35,148 nt of DNA from Chthoniobacterales bacterium. Lineage in GTDB: Bacteria > Verrucomicrobiota > Verrucomicrobiia > Chthoniobacterales > JACTMZ01. Positions 24,358 to 31,356 of the stretch are shown here, piece by piece. The stretch spans positions 122,334 through 157,481 of the forward strand of contig JACSRX010000052.1 of NCBI GenBank assembly GCA_014879535.1, given 5' to 3'. How positions within the stretch are numbered: position 1 is the stretch's first letter; each line of letters begins with the position of its first letter. The notes beneath the pieces are model-generated. The model worked only from the letters and a program-made list of their open reading frames with translations. It did not search any database and was not told the DNA's origin. A program made the position numbers and the translations under genes.

Positions 24358-24381
24358 CAGCGCGGCGAATCCGCCGCGCTG
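24358..24381. repeat. Perfect 10-bp hairpin in the 346-bp divergent intergenic region
   Basis: CAGCGCGGCG and CGCCGCGCTG pair perfectly around the loop AATC. It lies between the glycine-rich protein gene (minus, starts 24142) and the XRE regulator (plus, starts 24489). No T-run follows on either strand, so it is not a classical terminator for either direction. The rest of 24143-24488 shows no gene that I can support, only this hairpin and the regulatory repeats near 24437-24480. Confidence 0.55.
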
Positions 24382-24436
24382 TTGAGGCTGATGAGTGACC
24401 TTCCCATGCCCATGGACAAGTGCTCATGGATTCACG

Positions 24437-24480
24437 AGGTAATACACACATAACCCCTCAGTCAAGGTAATACCGGTATT
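24437..24480. promoter_or_regulatory. Palindromic operator and repeated half-site before the XRE gene
   Basis: AATACCGGTATT (24469-24480) is a perfect 12-bp palindrome ending 8 bp before the GTG start of the XRE regulator. The nonamer AGGTAATAC occurs at 24437-24445 and again at 24465-24473, leading into the palindrome. The spacing of 28 bp places the repeats on nearly the same face after about 2.7 turns. This is the arrangement expected for autoregulation by a helix-turn-helix protein. Confidence 0.55.
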
Positions 24481-24488
24481 AAATCGGG

Positions 24489-24773
24489 GTGCCCCCACGC
24501 ATCACCCCTACAAAGCTTGCGCCCGGGCAACGGAACCTCTTGGGCCCGCTATTGCGTTCGCTGCGCGAGGAGCAGGGACTCACTCAAGCGACGATCGTGG
24601 GCAGGCTTCAGCGGAACGGTTGGGACATTTCTCGGCATGTTTACGGATTCATCGAAGACGGGTCCCGGGCCCTGACAGACCTCGAACTCTTCGCTATGCT
24701 CCAAGCGCTGGGGCGGTCTCCGAGGGATCTGGAGACTGGTTTCCGTGCTTTCTGCGCAAAACCGCAGCCTTGA
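24489..24773 (+). CDS. XRE-type helix-turn-helix regulator
   Basis: A 94-residue protein with a GTG start. The core LGPLLRSLREEQGLTQATIVGRLQRNGWDISRHVYGFIEDGSRALTDLEL region is the typical five-helix Cro/C1 (XRE) domain: the GLTQATIVGRL helix pair followed by the recognition helix and the ExGSRxLxDLEL segment that replaces the classic ExGxxxP. No second domain is present, so it should act simply as a DNA-binding repressor or activator. A perfect 12-bp palindrome and repeated half-sites just upstream suggest autoregulation. It may belong with the neighbouring accessory genes; it ends 20 bp from the convergent RelE toxin stop but has its own promoter region. Confidence 0.75.
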   Translation: MPPRITPTKLAPGQRNLLGPLLRSLREEQGLTQATIVGRLQRNGWDISRHVYGFIEDGSRALTDLELFAMLQALGRSPRDLETGFRAFCAKPQP

Positions 24774-24793
24774 GGCTGCGACGACGACCGCAA

Positions 24794-25081
24794 TCATCCT
24801 CCCTCCCCCTCGCTCCGTGCGAGGAAGCGGTGGAACATTTCGTAAACGACATCGCGGGTGTTGGCGTATTCGAGGCGGATTTCGCGGGCGGACATCTGGC
24901 GATACAGGATGCGGATGCCTCCGATGCGGAGGCGGCTGAAGCCTTCAAGATCGCCTTGCAGTCCCTTGATGTCGCCCCGCCCCCGCGTCAGCGCGCGCAG
25001 AGCGGCGCGCACTCGCTTCTTCGTCTGCGGAGGGAGGGCAGAGAGCCAGGCGGCAACCTGGTCAGAGGCCGAAATCTTCAT
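24794..25081 (-). CDS. RelE/ParE-family toxin
   Basis: A 95-residue toxin of the RelE/ParE superfamily. Signature features are the two N-terminal helices (AAWLSALPPQTKKRVRAALRAL), the GLQGDLEGFSRLRIGGIRILYRQ beta segment with conserved Arg residues, and the C-terminal RLEYANTRDVVYEMF strand. RelE enzymes cleave mRNA on the ribosome; ParE relatives block gyrase. The basic residues and the final Tyr (VVYE) fit the RelE branch better. The ATG at 25081 lies inside the end of the antitoxin gene (20-bp overlap), the usual order of antitoxin first. Length and motifs look complete, so this is the one apparently intact toxin in the 22.6-25.8 kb patch. Confidence 0.82.
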   Translation of the reverse strand: MKISASDQVAAWLSALPPQTKKRVRAALRALTRGRGDIKGLQGDLEGFSRLRIGGIRILYRQMSAREIRLEYANTRDVVYEMFHRFLARSEGEGG

Positions 25082-25313
25082 CCGCCAGATCCAAGGTGCG
25101 ATACTTGGCCCGACCCGAGCGGGCCGCCTCGACGGCCTTGAGGGCGGCTGGGTCGGCCAAAACATCCAACGTTTCCATCAGCGCTTCAAAATCCTCCACC
25201 GGCATGGCCACCACGACCGGGCGGTTGCGGTTGGAAATGACGAACCGCCGTCCCGAGCGGCAGAGTTTGGTCAACTGCGCCTGCGCTTCCCGCATATTGT
25301 AGGTAGCAATCAT
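25062..25313 (-). CDS. Phd/YefM-family antitoxin
   Basis: An 83-residue antitoxin. The N-terminal domain MREAQAQLTKLCRSGRRFVISNRNRPVVVAMPVEDFEALMETLD matches the Phd/YefM fold, in which a conserved NxxxVLxNRxxPxA-like strand region gives a dimeric DNA-binding unit. The C-terminal stretch (AALKAVEAARSGRAKY, then DEDFGL) is the flexible toxin-neutralising tail. It precedes and overlaps the RelE toxin gene, so the pair is co-transcribed. By family knowledge the antitoxin binds its own promoter, with stronger repression in complex with the toxin. No convincing palindrome was picked out in the short upstream region. The 146 bp between this gene and the next antitoxin at 25460 hold a frame without a start codon and nothing I can name. 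Confidence 0.82.
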   Translation of the reverse strand: MIATYNMREAQAQLTKLCRSGRRFVISNRNRPVVVAMPVEDFEALMETLDVLADPAALKAVEAARSGRAKYRTLDLADEDFGL

Positions 25314-25459
25314 GAATGTTGTCTATACGACGGGGATACCTGCAACGCAAGCGCTCCAAGGCGGCGGCACTCGGAGCGGTCGCGGTGGACGGCTCGCTGC
25401 CAAAGCCCGAGGCTGTGACGCATTTTGACAGCCGCAATTGAGCGACTCCTCATGCCAGC

Positions 25460-25735
25460 GTGCGAACAACGGTGACCCTCGAAAAGGACGTCGAGCGCCT
25501 GCTGCACGATGCGATGCACCGCTCGCGGAAGTCGTTCAAGCAGACGCTCAACGCGGCACTGCGGACCGGACTGAGCGTCCAGACCCAACCGCCCCGGCGG
25601 AAGCGATTCGTGGTGAAAGAGCGCCCCATGGGATTGCGTCAGCGGACCGATCCCGCGGGACTCAACCGCTTGGCCGGCGTCTTCGAGATTGACGCCCTCT
25701 GCTCCAAGCAGGTTTCCGGCGCGACCGCGGGATGA
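25460..25735 (+). CDS. Ribbon-helix-helix (VapB-like) antitoxin, orphaned
   Basis: A 91-residue protein with a GTG start. The N-terminus RTTVTLEKDVERLLHDAMHRSRKSFKQTLNAALRTGL is a ribbon-helix-helix DNA-binding domain of the kind found in VapB antitoxins. The remainder (RKRFVVKERPMGLRQRTDPAGLNRLAGVFEID) matches the toxin-binding tail seen before PIN toxins. Its stop overlaps the ATG of the next frame (ATGA), the standard VapBC junction, but that toxin frame ends after 12 codons. The antitoxin therefore survives without its toxin. It could still regulate its promoter or neutralise a related toxin elsewhere. Confidence 0.75.
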   Translation: MRTTVTLEKDVERLLHDAMHRSRKSFKQTLNAALRTGLSVQTQPPRRKRFVVKERPMGLRQRTDPAGLNRLAGVFEIDALCSKQVSGATAG

Positions 25736-25770
25736 TCATTCCCGACGTCAACCTGCTGCTTTGCGCTTGA
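25732..25770 (+). pseudogene. Truncated PIN-domain (VapC-like) toxin
   Basis: The ATG overlapping the antitoxin stop begins the peptide MIIPDVNLLLCA and then hits TGA. MIIPDVNLLxxA is the standard opening of a VapC-type PIN ribonuclease, containing the first metal-binding Asp. The three frames downstream contain no continuation of a PIN domain, so the rest has been deleted rather than merely frameshifted. The start match plus the ATGA junction makes the identification firm despite the short length. Confidence 0.7.
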
Positions 25771-25828
25771 AGCGCGGATTCCCAGTTCTGCGCTGCGTCA
25801 ATCCCCCGACCGAGGCGAGAATGCGCAG

Positions 25829-25858
25829 GCGGTAGGGCCGGGCCTCCGGGCCAACCGC
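25829..25858. repeat. GC-rich imperfect inverted repeat
   Basis: GCGGT...GGCC and GGCC...ACCGC form an imperfect 30-base inverted repeat with a very GC-rich centre. It lies just after the truncated VapC toxin and 31 bp from the stop of the minus-strand cyclase gene. It could mark the deletion point, be a REP-like repeat, or act as a terminator hairpin for the cyclase. Whether it recurs elsewhere in the genome cannot be seen here. Confidence 0.35.
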
Positions 25859-25889
25859 GGCTAAGCGAGCCATGCACCCGGCGCGAAAA

Positions 25890-27140
25890 CTACTCGGAGA
25901 AGCCGTCGAAAAAGAACATCTCCAACTCGCCGCAATTCTTCAGCGGGACAACCCCCCTCGAAGTGGCGCGGATCTGGCCGGCCAGCAGGTCGCGGAAATC
26001 CTTGGAGAGATTGATGCGACCGGGTTCCGAGGCCTGCTCCATGCGGGCGGCTGCGTTCACAGTGTCGCCCCAGATGTCATAGGCCATGCGTTTGATGCCG
26101 ACGACGCCGGACACCACGGGCCCGCAGTGGATCCCGATGCGCATTCCCCAGTATCGACGCCCGGAGGCCTCAACCTCCGCCTTGCGCTTGATGACAAAGT
26201 CCATGGCCTCCTTCGCAAAGCGGAGCAACCGCAGTGCACCCTCCAAGGGGTCGCCGTGGAGGCCGCTCACACAGAAGTAGCCGTCGCCGATGGTCTTGAG
26301 CTTCTCCACGCCATGGCGGCCGCACAGCCCGTCGAAGAGGCAGAAACAGCGGTTGAGTTCCTCGACCAGCTCCGCGGCCGAGTAGGTGGATGCCACGGAG
26401 GTGAAGGAGCTGAAGTCGGCGAAAAGAACCGAGACCATTTCATGGGCGACGGCTTTGACCCGGCCGTTGCGCTTGAGTTCGTCGGCCACCTCCCCGGGAA
26501 AGAGGTTGCGCAGCAGGATTTCGGAATGCTCCTTTTCCTCCGAAAGCGCTTCGACAGCGGCCTCGAGCTCCCGGCTCTGCCGTTCGATTTCCTCCTTCGC
26601 CTTGAGGTTTTCGATCTGCATCTGGATCTGGTCCAGAAGCGTGAATTCCCGCTCCACCAACCCGGCAAGTTGCTGGAGCAATTTCAGGTCATGCCCGCTC
26701 AGCTCCCGCGGCTCGCGATCGGCCAGGCAGAGGGTTCCCACTTTGTGCCCGGAGGGACCGCGCAAGGGCTGCCCCACGTAAAATCGGATGAAGGGCTCCC
26801 CCTGCACCATGGGATTTCCGGCAAAGCGGTAATCCTGCAGGGCATCCGGCACCACCATCGCCTCATCCTGCAGGATGGCATGTCCGCAGAATGAGATGTC
26901 CCGCGCCGTCTCGGAGGGCTTGAGGCCGACTTTGGATTTGAACCACTGCCGATCCTTGTCGATGAGGGCGATGTAGGCGATGGGGACGGAGAACAGGAGC
27001 TGGGCGAGATTCACGATGCGGTCGAACCTTTCCTCCTGCGGCGTGGCCACCAACCGGAGGTCATCGACCGCCTGTTGCCGCTCGGCCTCATCCAGAGGAA
27101 TCTCCGGCATCACACAGTTTGCCCCGATGCGCGAAGTCAT
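25890..27140 (-). CDS. GAF-domain class III adenylate cyclase
   Basis: A 416-residue soluble signalling enzyme. An N-terminal GAF domain (about 33-172) includes IAYIALIDKDRQWFKSKVGL, SFCGHAIL and GTLCLADREPREL. A coiled-coil linker (about 173-212, rich in E/R/L) leads into a class III nucleotide cyclase domain. Catalytic residues are visible: metal ligands D242 (VSVLFADFSSFT) and D286 (TIGDGYF), purine-binding K282 and D359 (KTIGDG, IWGDTVN), and N362/R366 of NAAAR for transition-state binding. The Lys/Asp pair marks it as adenylate rather than guanylate cyclase. The product is expected to be cAMP made in response to an unknown GAF ligand. It has no membrane segments. Start choices lie at 27206, 27140 and 27110; 27140 was chosen, without a clear ribosome binding site. 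No cAMP receptor is in the window. Confidence 0.9.
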   Translation of the reverse strand: MTSRIGANCVMPEIPLDEAERQQAVDDLRLVATPQEERFDRIVNLAQLLFSVPIAYIALIDKDRQWFKSKVGLKPSETARDISFCGHAILQDEAMVVPDALQDYRFAGNPMVQGEPFIRFYVGQPLRGPSGHKVGTLCLADREPRELSGHDLKLLQQLAGLVEREFTLLDQIQMQIENLKAKEEIERQSRELEAAVEALSEEKEHSEILLRNLFPGEVADELKRNGRVKAVAHEMVSVLFADFSSFTSVASTYSAAELVEELNRCFCLFDGLCGRHGVEKLKTIGDGYFCVSGLHGDPLEGALRLLRFAKEAMDFVIKRKAEVEASGRRYWGMRIGIHCGPVVSGVVGIKRMAYDIWGDTVNAAARMEQASEPGRINLSKDFRDLLAGQIRATSRGVVPLKNCGELEMFFFDGFSE

Positions 27141-27299
27141 GGCCGGGAATCTCAAACCCACCCGGACCCCTGTCAAGCCCCTTGCCCGGCTGAAGTTCGG
27201 TGCCAACCAACGATAACCACACCCTACAGGCTCGTCCGGGATGTGCGCCTGCCCATCATCCGACAGATTGGGACCAGCTTTGATGCCAAATCAAAAAGT

Positions 27300-28598
27300 T
27301 CACGGGACCGGAACCGCAGGTCCCTGCATGGATGAGAAATAGGCGGAATCGAATGGCTGTCCTTCATCAAGCCAGAAAGCAAGCTGACCCGAATGATCAC
27401 GGCCGGAGCGCAGGCGTGGGCGATTTCTCTGATACCATTCGAGGAAGCTGGGTAAATTTTCCGGAAAGCGGAAAAATGATTTGAGGGTTCTGCTGAGAGA
27501 GGATCGTTCGCTATCGGAGGTGGATGGATTGGCCATGCGCTGCACAACAGCATCGAATCCTTGGAGATCACCATGACAGGCAAGGGTCATGGCAGCATCG
27601 GGCCATGTCGGGCCGAAACTGCGCGTCTGGAAGGAAATCGGCAACAACTGGCGACGCGCCTCATCAACATCAATCCAAGCAAGAATGTTGCCGAAGTCTT
27701 CCGAACGAGCTTGGGCAACCGCATCGTAATCTCGCCCGTTGATTTCCATACGCCTCAAAATCTCACGCCGCAGGGTGGCATAGCTTTCTGTATCCTGCGC
27801 GGCAACGAGAAGATAGGCGCCGGCAACAAAGTCGCGGCTGTCGGACTTGGCGAGCGATCTCCCCAGCGCAACAGTGGTACGATCAAGCTGAGGTATCTTC
27901 GCAGTCACGCAATACCACGGGGAATCCTGCGAGTCAGAAAGGGCCTGCAAGAGGGTCTTGCGATAGTCTTTGTCCTCACCGGCTACATCGGAGGGAATGG
28001 CGAGTCCGGCAGCGACCAACTTGAGGCCGAGGTCAACCGTGTCATGGCTTGGCAATCGTCGCGGAAGGAGCGTGGGAAAGAAAGTGTTGCCGCACCAATA
28101 ATTCATCCGGCGCTGCGCGAGTGCATGTCCTTGGGGATCAACCTGAACGCTGATGGTATTGGTGCCTTGATTGAAGCCAAGCGCCCTCAGCAACTTGAAA
28201 ACCCGCATGTCGTTCGCAACCGCCTCACTTCTTCCCGAAAGTTCACTCAGGTCAACCGATGTAGGAATGTAAATGTCCGCAAGGCTAAGCGTGTCGCCAT
28301 TGGAGAAGCGGAGTTGGTTGGGCGGCTGAAGAGAAACAAGCTTGCGGGCATTCGGGAGGGGAGGCGTCGTGACGACTTGCGCGGAACCATAAAGTTTGAA
28401 CCCGCTGAAGTGGAGGACGAGACCCATCACGGCCACAAGACCCGATATCACGATCCAATATCGGTTGCCAAAACGCATTGCCAGCAGAGGCAAAGCCACG
28501 AAGCCAATTATCACGAACACCTCCGTGATCATCAAAAACAGTGCCACCCCCAAAACCACGGCGAGGGAAATGGCCAAAATCCGGAAGAACAGCCGCAC
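27300..28598 (-). CDS. Unrecognised membrane-anchored protein
   Basis: This gene is not recognised. It encodes 432 residues with three N-terminal hydrophobic segments (about 5-24, 26-42, 47-66) followed by a large soluble region. The segment RFSNGDTLSLADIYIPT (about 97-113), with later HDTVDLGLKLVAAGLAIPSD, faintly resembles the order of strands in thermonuclease-like (SNase) domains, where NGDT and GLA-type motifs occur. Catalytic arginines and aspartates are not convincingly placed, so this is only a hint. The C-terminal 200 residues look helical (SYATLRREILRRMEI, ILAWIDVDEARRQLL) and may form repeats. Base composition is less GC-rich than neighbouring genes. The 160-bp gap to the cyclase gene holds nothing I can name. 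It is divergent from the Rieske fusion gene. Confidence 0.65.
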   Translation of the reverse strand: MRLFFRILAISLAVVLGVALFLMITEVFVIIGFVALPLLAMRFGNRYWIVISGLVAVMGLVLHFSGFKLYGSAQVVTTPPLPNARKLVSLQPPNQLRFSNGDTLSLADIYIPTSVDLSELSGRSEAVANDMRVFKLLRALGFNQGTNTISVQVDPQGHALAQRRMNYWCGNTFFPTLLPRRLPSHDTVDLGLKLVAAGLAIPSDVAGEDKDYRKTLLQALSDSQDSPWYCVTAKIPQLDRTTVALGRSLAKSDSRDFVAGAYLLVAAQDTESYATLRREILRRMEINGRDYDAVAQARSEDFGNILAWIDVDEARRQLLPISFQTRSFGPTWPDAAMTLACHGDLQGFDAVVQRMANPSTSDSERSSLSRTLKSFFRFPENLPSFLEWYQRNRPRLRSGRDHSGQLAFWLDEGQPFDSAYFSSMQGPAVPVP

Positions 28599-28634
28599 AA
28601 CAAACCTTAGCCAGCTGTGAGGATCATTCGCAAT

Positions 28635-28693
28635 GGCAGGAAAGCCTCCAAATCCACCTTCCTGCCCGCAGGAGTTTCCGCCATCTTCCTGCC
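28635..28693 (+). promoter_or_regulatory. Leader repeats that can pair upstream of the Rieske fusion gene
   Basis: GGCAGGAA (28635-28642) is complementary to TTCCTGCC, which occurs twice: at 28659-28666 and at 28686-28693, directly before the ATG at 28694. The first sequence can pair with either copy, giving two mutually exclusive hairpins, one of which would cover the start region. GCAGGAG at 28668-28674 could pair similarly. No known riboswitch class is recognised. This may be a simple leader switch or chance repetition. Confidence 0.35.
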
Positions 28694-29872
28694 ATGAATC
28701 CCTCCGCAGGCTCCCCTTGGCACCGCGTCGGCACGATTGACGGACTCAAGCAGCGCGAACTGCAATCGCTGATCATCGACGGACAGCCCGTCGCGCTCTC
28801 CTACAAAGACGGCCGGTTCGGGGCGATTTCCGGAAATTGTCCACATGCGGGCGGTCCACTCGGCGACGGCCAGCTCGCGGGCGAGAACATCCGCTGCCCG
28901 TGGCACGGCTGGAGCTTCAACCGCTGCAACGGCACCTCGGGGCTCGGCTACCCCATCGCCGTGCCCTCATTCGAGCTGAAGGAGGAAGACGGCGCACTGT
29001 GGGTGCGGTTCGACACCGCCACACCCGCACAAGTCCTGCAGCGCGAGCCGCACCCGTTGACCCGTCCGGTGCGGCGCGAACCGGGCCCCGTCCGCGTCTT
29101 CGGCATCTCCACCACCGGCATGGACGCGGAAGCGCCGCGGTATTCCACCTCGGACGACCTCCTCGCCGTGGCGCTCGACCACGCGCGCGAGTCTCTCGGG
29201 TGCGAGACCAAGCTCATCAAGCTGGCCGAGTTGAAGTTCCGGCATTGCGAGGGCTACTACTCGAAGGCCGCCCCGGCCTGCACCTGGCCCTGCAGCATCA
29301 CGCAGATGGATGCGGAAGACGGACTTGAACCCGTCTATGAGGCCCTCGTGCACTGGGCCGACGTCGTGCTCGTCGCCACGCCCATCCGCTGGGGCGCCGC
29401 CAGCTCGCTCTATTTCAAATTGGCCGAGCGCATGAATTGCATCCAGAACCAGCTCACGCTCAACGACACCGCACTCATCCAGAACAAGGTGGCCTCGTTC
29501 ATCATCACCGGCGGACAGGACAACGTCCAAGGCGTCGCCGGCCAGATGCTCGCGTTCTTCAGCGAACTCGGCTTCACCTTCCCGCAATTCCCCTTTGTCG
29601 CCCACAGCCGCGGCTGGACGGCCGAGGATATGGAAAACAACGTCCGCTTCGTGCAGACGAACGAGGAACTCCGCCAAGGCACCCGCGAACTTGCCACCCG
29701 CGCGGTCGCCACCGCCCGGGCCCTCCTCGATGCTGCAGACCAGCCCAAGCACGTTGCCCGCGGAGGACGCAAAGCCTGCGGCACCGCCGCTACAGCGGGA
29801 GAGGCGGAGTCTCCCCTCTCTCTCAACCCTCAACTTTCAACCCTCAACCATCCAGAAACTTCCCCGGATTGA
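28694..29872 (+). CDS. Rieske [2Fe-2S] / NADPH-dependent FMN reductase fusion
   Basis: A 392-residue fusion. The N-terminal Rieske domain (about 8-112) has both cluster motifs, CPH (C49, H51) and CPWHGW (C68, H71), 16 residues apart. A linker leads to a flavodoxin-like FMN reductase domain (about 128-360) with VRVFGISTTGM, TWPCSIT, WADVVLVATPIRWGAASS and FIITGGQDNVQG. The pairing suggests electron flow between a reduced flavin and the iron-sulfur centre, in the cytoplasm; partner and substrate are unknown. The start with MNPSAGSPW was chosen over longer frames because it fits the Rieske domain. The last residues (SLNPQLSTLN) are encoded by a (YYTCAAC)4 repeat array and are unlikely to be functional. 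The gene is convergent with, and its end overlaps, the FAD oxidase gene. Confidence 0.87.
   Translation: MNPSAGSPWHRVGTIDGLKQRELQSLIIDGQPVALSYKDGRFGAISGNCPHAGGPLGDGQLAGENIRCPWHGWSFNRCNGTSGLGYPIAVPSFELKEEDGALWVRFDTATPAQVLQREPHPLTRPVRREPGPVRVFGISTTGMDAEAPRYSTSDDLLAVALDHARESLGCETKLIKLAELKFRHCEGYYSKAAPACTWPCSITQMDAEDGLEPVYEALVHWADVVLVATPIRWGAASSLYFKLAERMNCIQNQLTLNDTALIQNKVASFIITGGQDNVQGVAGQMLAFFSELGFTFPQFPFVAHSRGWTAEDMENNVRFVQTNEELRQGTRELATRAVATARALLDAADQPKHVARGGRKACGTAATAGEAESPLSLNPQLSTLNHPETSPD
29821..29848. repeat. Heptad array A, (YYTCAAC)4 inside two gene ends
   Basis: Four exact 7-bp units follow each other: TCTCAAC, CCTCAAC, TTTCAAC, CCTCAAC. The array codes for the C-terminal tail of the Rieske fusion on the plus strand. 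On the minus strand the TCA at 29844-29846 supplies the TGA stop of the FAD oxidase. Unlike the other arrays it has no clear inverted partner upstream. Confidence 0.8.
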
Positions 29873-31226
29873 GCAGGTTGTGCGGATCGAGGGCGGTCTT
29901 GATGCGGCGGTGGAGTTCGTGGCTTCCGGCATTGACGGCTTGGGGCCACCAGCGCTTTTTGGCCAAGCCTATCCCATGTTCGCCGGTGATAACGCCGCCC
30001 ATGGCGAGGACGCCGTGGAAGAGCTTGTCGAGGGCTTGCTCCATCTTCGCGGCGGTGGCGGGATCGTCGGGGTTCTCGACCATGATGTTGACGTGGATGT
30101 TTCCGTCGCCGGCGTGGCCGAAGCAGGCGACGGGCACGCCGTAGTCGCGTCCCAGTTCCTCGCCGAAGCGGACGAGCTCGACGAGTTTGCCGCGCGGGAC
30201 GGCGATGTCTTCGTTGAGCTTTTTGAGTCCGGTCGCCTTGAGCGATGAGGAGAATGTGCGGCGCAAGGCCCAGAGGGCTTCGCAACCTTCCTCGGTGTTG
30301 GCACTTTCGACGGAGACCGCCCCGGCGTCCGTGAGGAGCCCGTGGAGATCGCGGACCTCGTCCTTCACGGCGGAGATTTGTCCGTCGATCTCGACGAGGA
30401 CGTGGGCTTCGCCGGGCGGGATGACGGTTTCGCCGCCGGCATGGCGGCGTGCGGCTTCGAGGGTGAAGCGGTCGGCGATTTCGAGGGCGGAAGGCAGGTG
30501 TCCCTGCGCGAAGACGGCCTGCACGGCGGCGGCGGCGCAGGCCATGTCGGGGAAGCTGGCGGAGAGGACGGCGCGGGCGGGCGGGGCCGGCAGGAGGCGG
30601 AGTGTCGCCTCGGTGACGATGCCGAGCATTCCTTCCGAGCCCGTGAAGAGCCCGACGAGGTCGAAGCCGGTCTTGTTCTTGTGGGTGCGTCCGCCGACGC
30701 GGGCCATGGTGCCGTCGGCCAGGACGACTTCCAGGCCGAGGACGTAGGGGCGGGTGACGCCGTATTTGAGGCAGCGGGGGCCGCCGGCATTGGTGGCGAT
30801 GTTGCCGCCGATGCTGCAGTCCTTGAGGCTCGCCGGATCGGGCGGATAGAAGAGGCCCTGCGCGCGGGCGGCGGCCTGGAGGCGCCCGGTGGTCACGCCC
30901 GGCTCGACCACGGCGACGAAATCGGCGGGGCTGATTTCCTTGATGCGGTCCATGCGCATCGTCGAGAGGACGATGCCGCCGCGCACGGGGACGCAGCCGC
31001 CGACGTAGCCGTGGCCGGCGCCGCGCGTGGTGACGGGGATGCCCTCGCGGGCCGCGATCTTCATCACGGCGGCGATGGCGGCGGTCGAGCGCCCGAAAAC
31101 CACGGCGTCGGGCCGGGCGCGGGCGAACCACTTGTCTCCGGAGGCGTCCTCAAGGGACGCGTCGTCCACCCGCACGGCGTCGATCCCCGCCGCGCGGCGC
31201 AACTCATCGAGGATCGGAGCGTCCAT
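29844..31226 (-). CDS. FAD-linked oxidase, GlcD/D-2-hydroxyacid dehydrogenase type
   Basis: A 460-residue flavoprotein of the VAO/PCMH fold. The N-terminal FAD-binding domain has VTTRGAGHGYVGG (about 68-80), the GGNIATNAGG motif and VVLADGTMARVGG. The C-terminal FAD-oxidase domain carries GHAGDGNIHVNI and GEHGIGLAKKRW, with the HxxGDGN metal/substrate-site histidines, and ends in LDPHNLLNPGKF. The family oxidises D-2-hydroxy acids such as glycolate, D-lactate or 2-hydroxyglutarate. GlcE and GlcF partners are absent, so the substrate is open. ATG at 31226 was chosen over an adjacent upstream GTG. Its stop codon lies within a heptad repeat array and its start faces another such array, so both ends are flanked by repeats. 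Confidence 0.87.
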   Translation of the reverse strand: MDAPILDELRRAAGIDAVRVDDASLEDASGDKWFARARPDAVVFGRSTAAIAAVMKIAAREGIPVTTRGAGHGYVGGCVPVRGGIVLSTMRMDRIKEISPADFVAVVEPGVTTGRLQAAARAQGLFYPPDPASLKDCSIGGNIATNAGGPRCLKYGVTRPYVLGLEVVLADGTMARVGGRTHKNKTGFDLVGLFTGSEGMLGIVTEATLRLLPAPPARAVLSASFPDMACAAAAVQAVFAQGHLPSALEIADRFTLEAARRHAGGETVIPPGEAHVLVEIDGQISAVKDEVRDLHGLLTDAGAVSVESANTEEGCEALWALRRTFSSSLKATGLKKLNEDIAVPRGKLVELVRFGEELGRDYGVPVACFGHAGDGNIHVNIMVENPDDPATAAKMEQALDKLFHGVLAMGGVITGEHGIGLAKKRWWPQAVNAGSHELHRRIKTALDPHNLLNPGKFLDG

Positions 31227-31233
31227 CACAAAA

Positions 31234-31342
31234 GTTGAGGGTTGAGAGTTGACAGAATGAAAGCGAGTGGGCCTGCGCGCGGGCAGCGATCCCGCGCAAG
31301 CAGCATATTTTCCCCCTCAACCCTCAACCTTCAACTCTCAAC
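31234..31342. repeat. Heptad arrays B and C, inverted pair upstream of the FAD oxidase
   Basis: Left arm (31234-31254): three units GTTGAGG, GTTGAGA, GTTGACA. Right arm (31315-31342): four units CCTCAAC, CCTCAAC, CTTCAAC, TCTCAAC. The arms are reverse complements of the same heptad, separated by 60 bp, and could fold into a long imperfect hairpin. The element fills the whole space between the FAD oxidase start and the fabI stop. Confidence 0.85.
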
Positions 31343-31356
31343 TTCGCGAAGCGCCC

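Noticed and set aside
25340-25439. Possible small protein with KRSKAAALGAVAVDGSLPK
   Set aside because: The frame is open and ends cleanly, but it has no start codon or ribosome binding site; it may be a gene remnant and cannot be supported.
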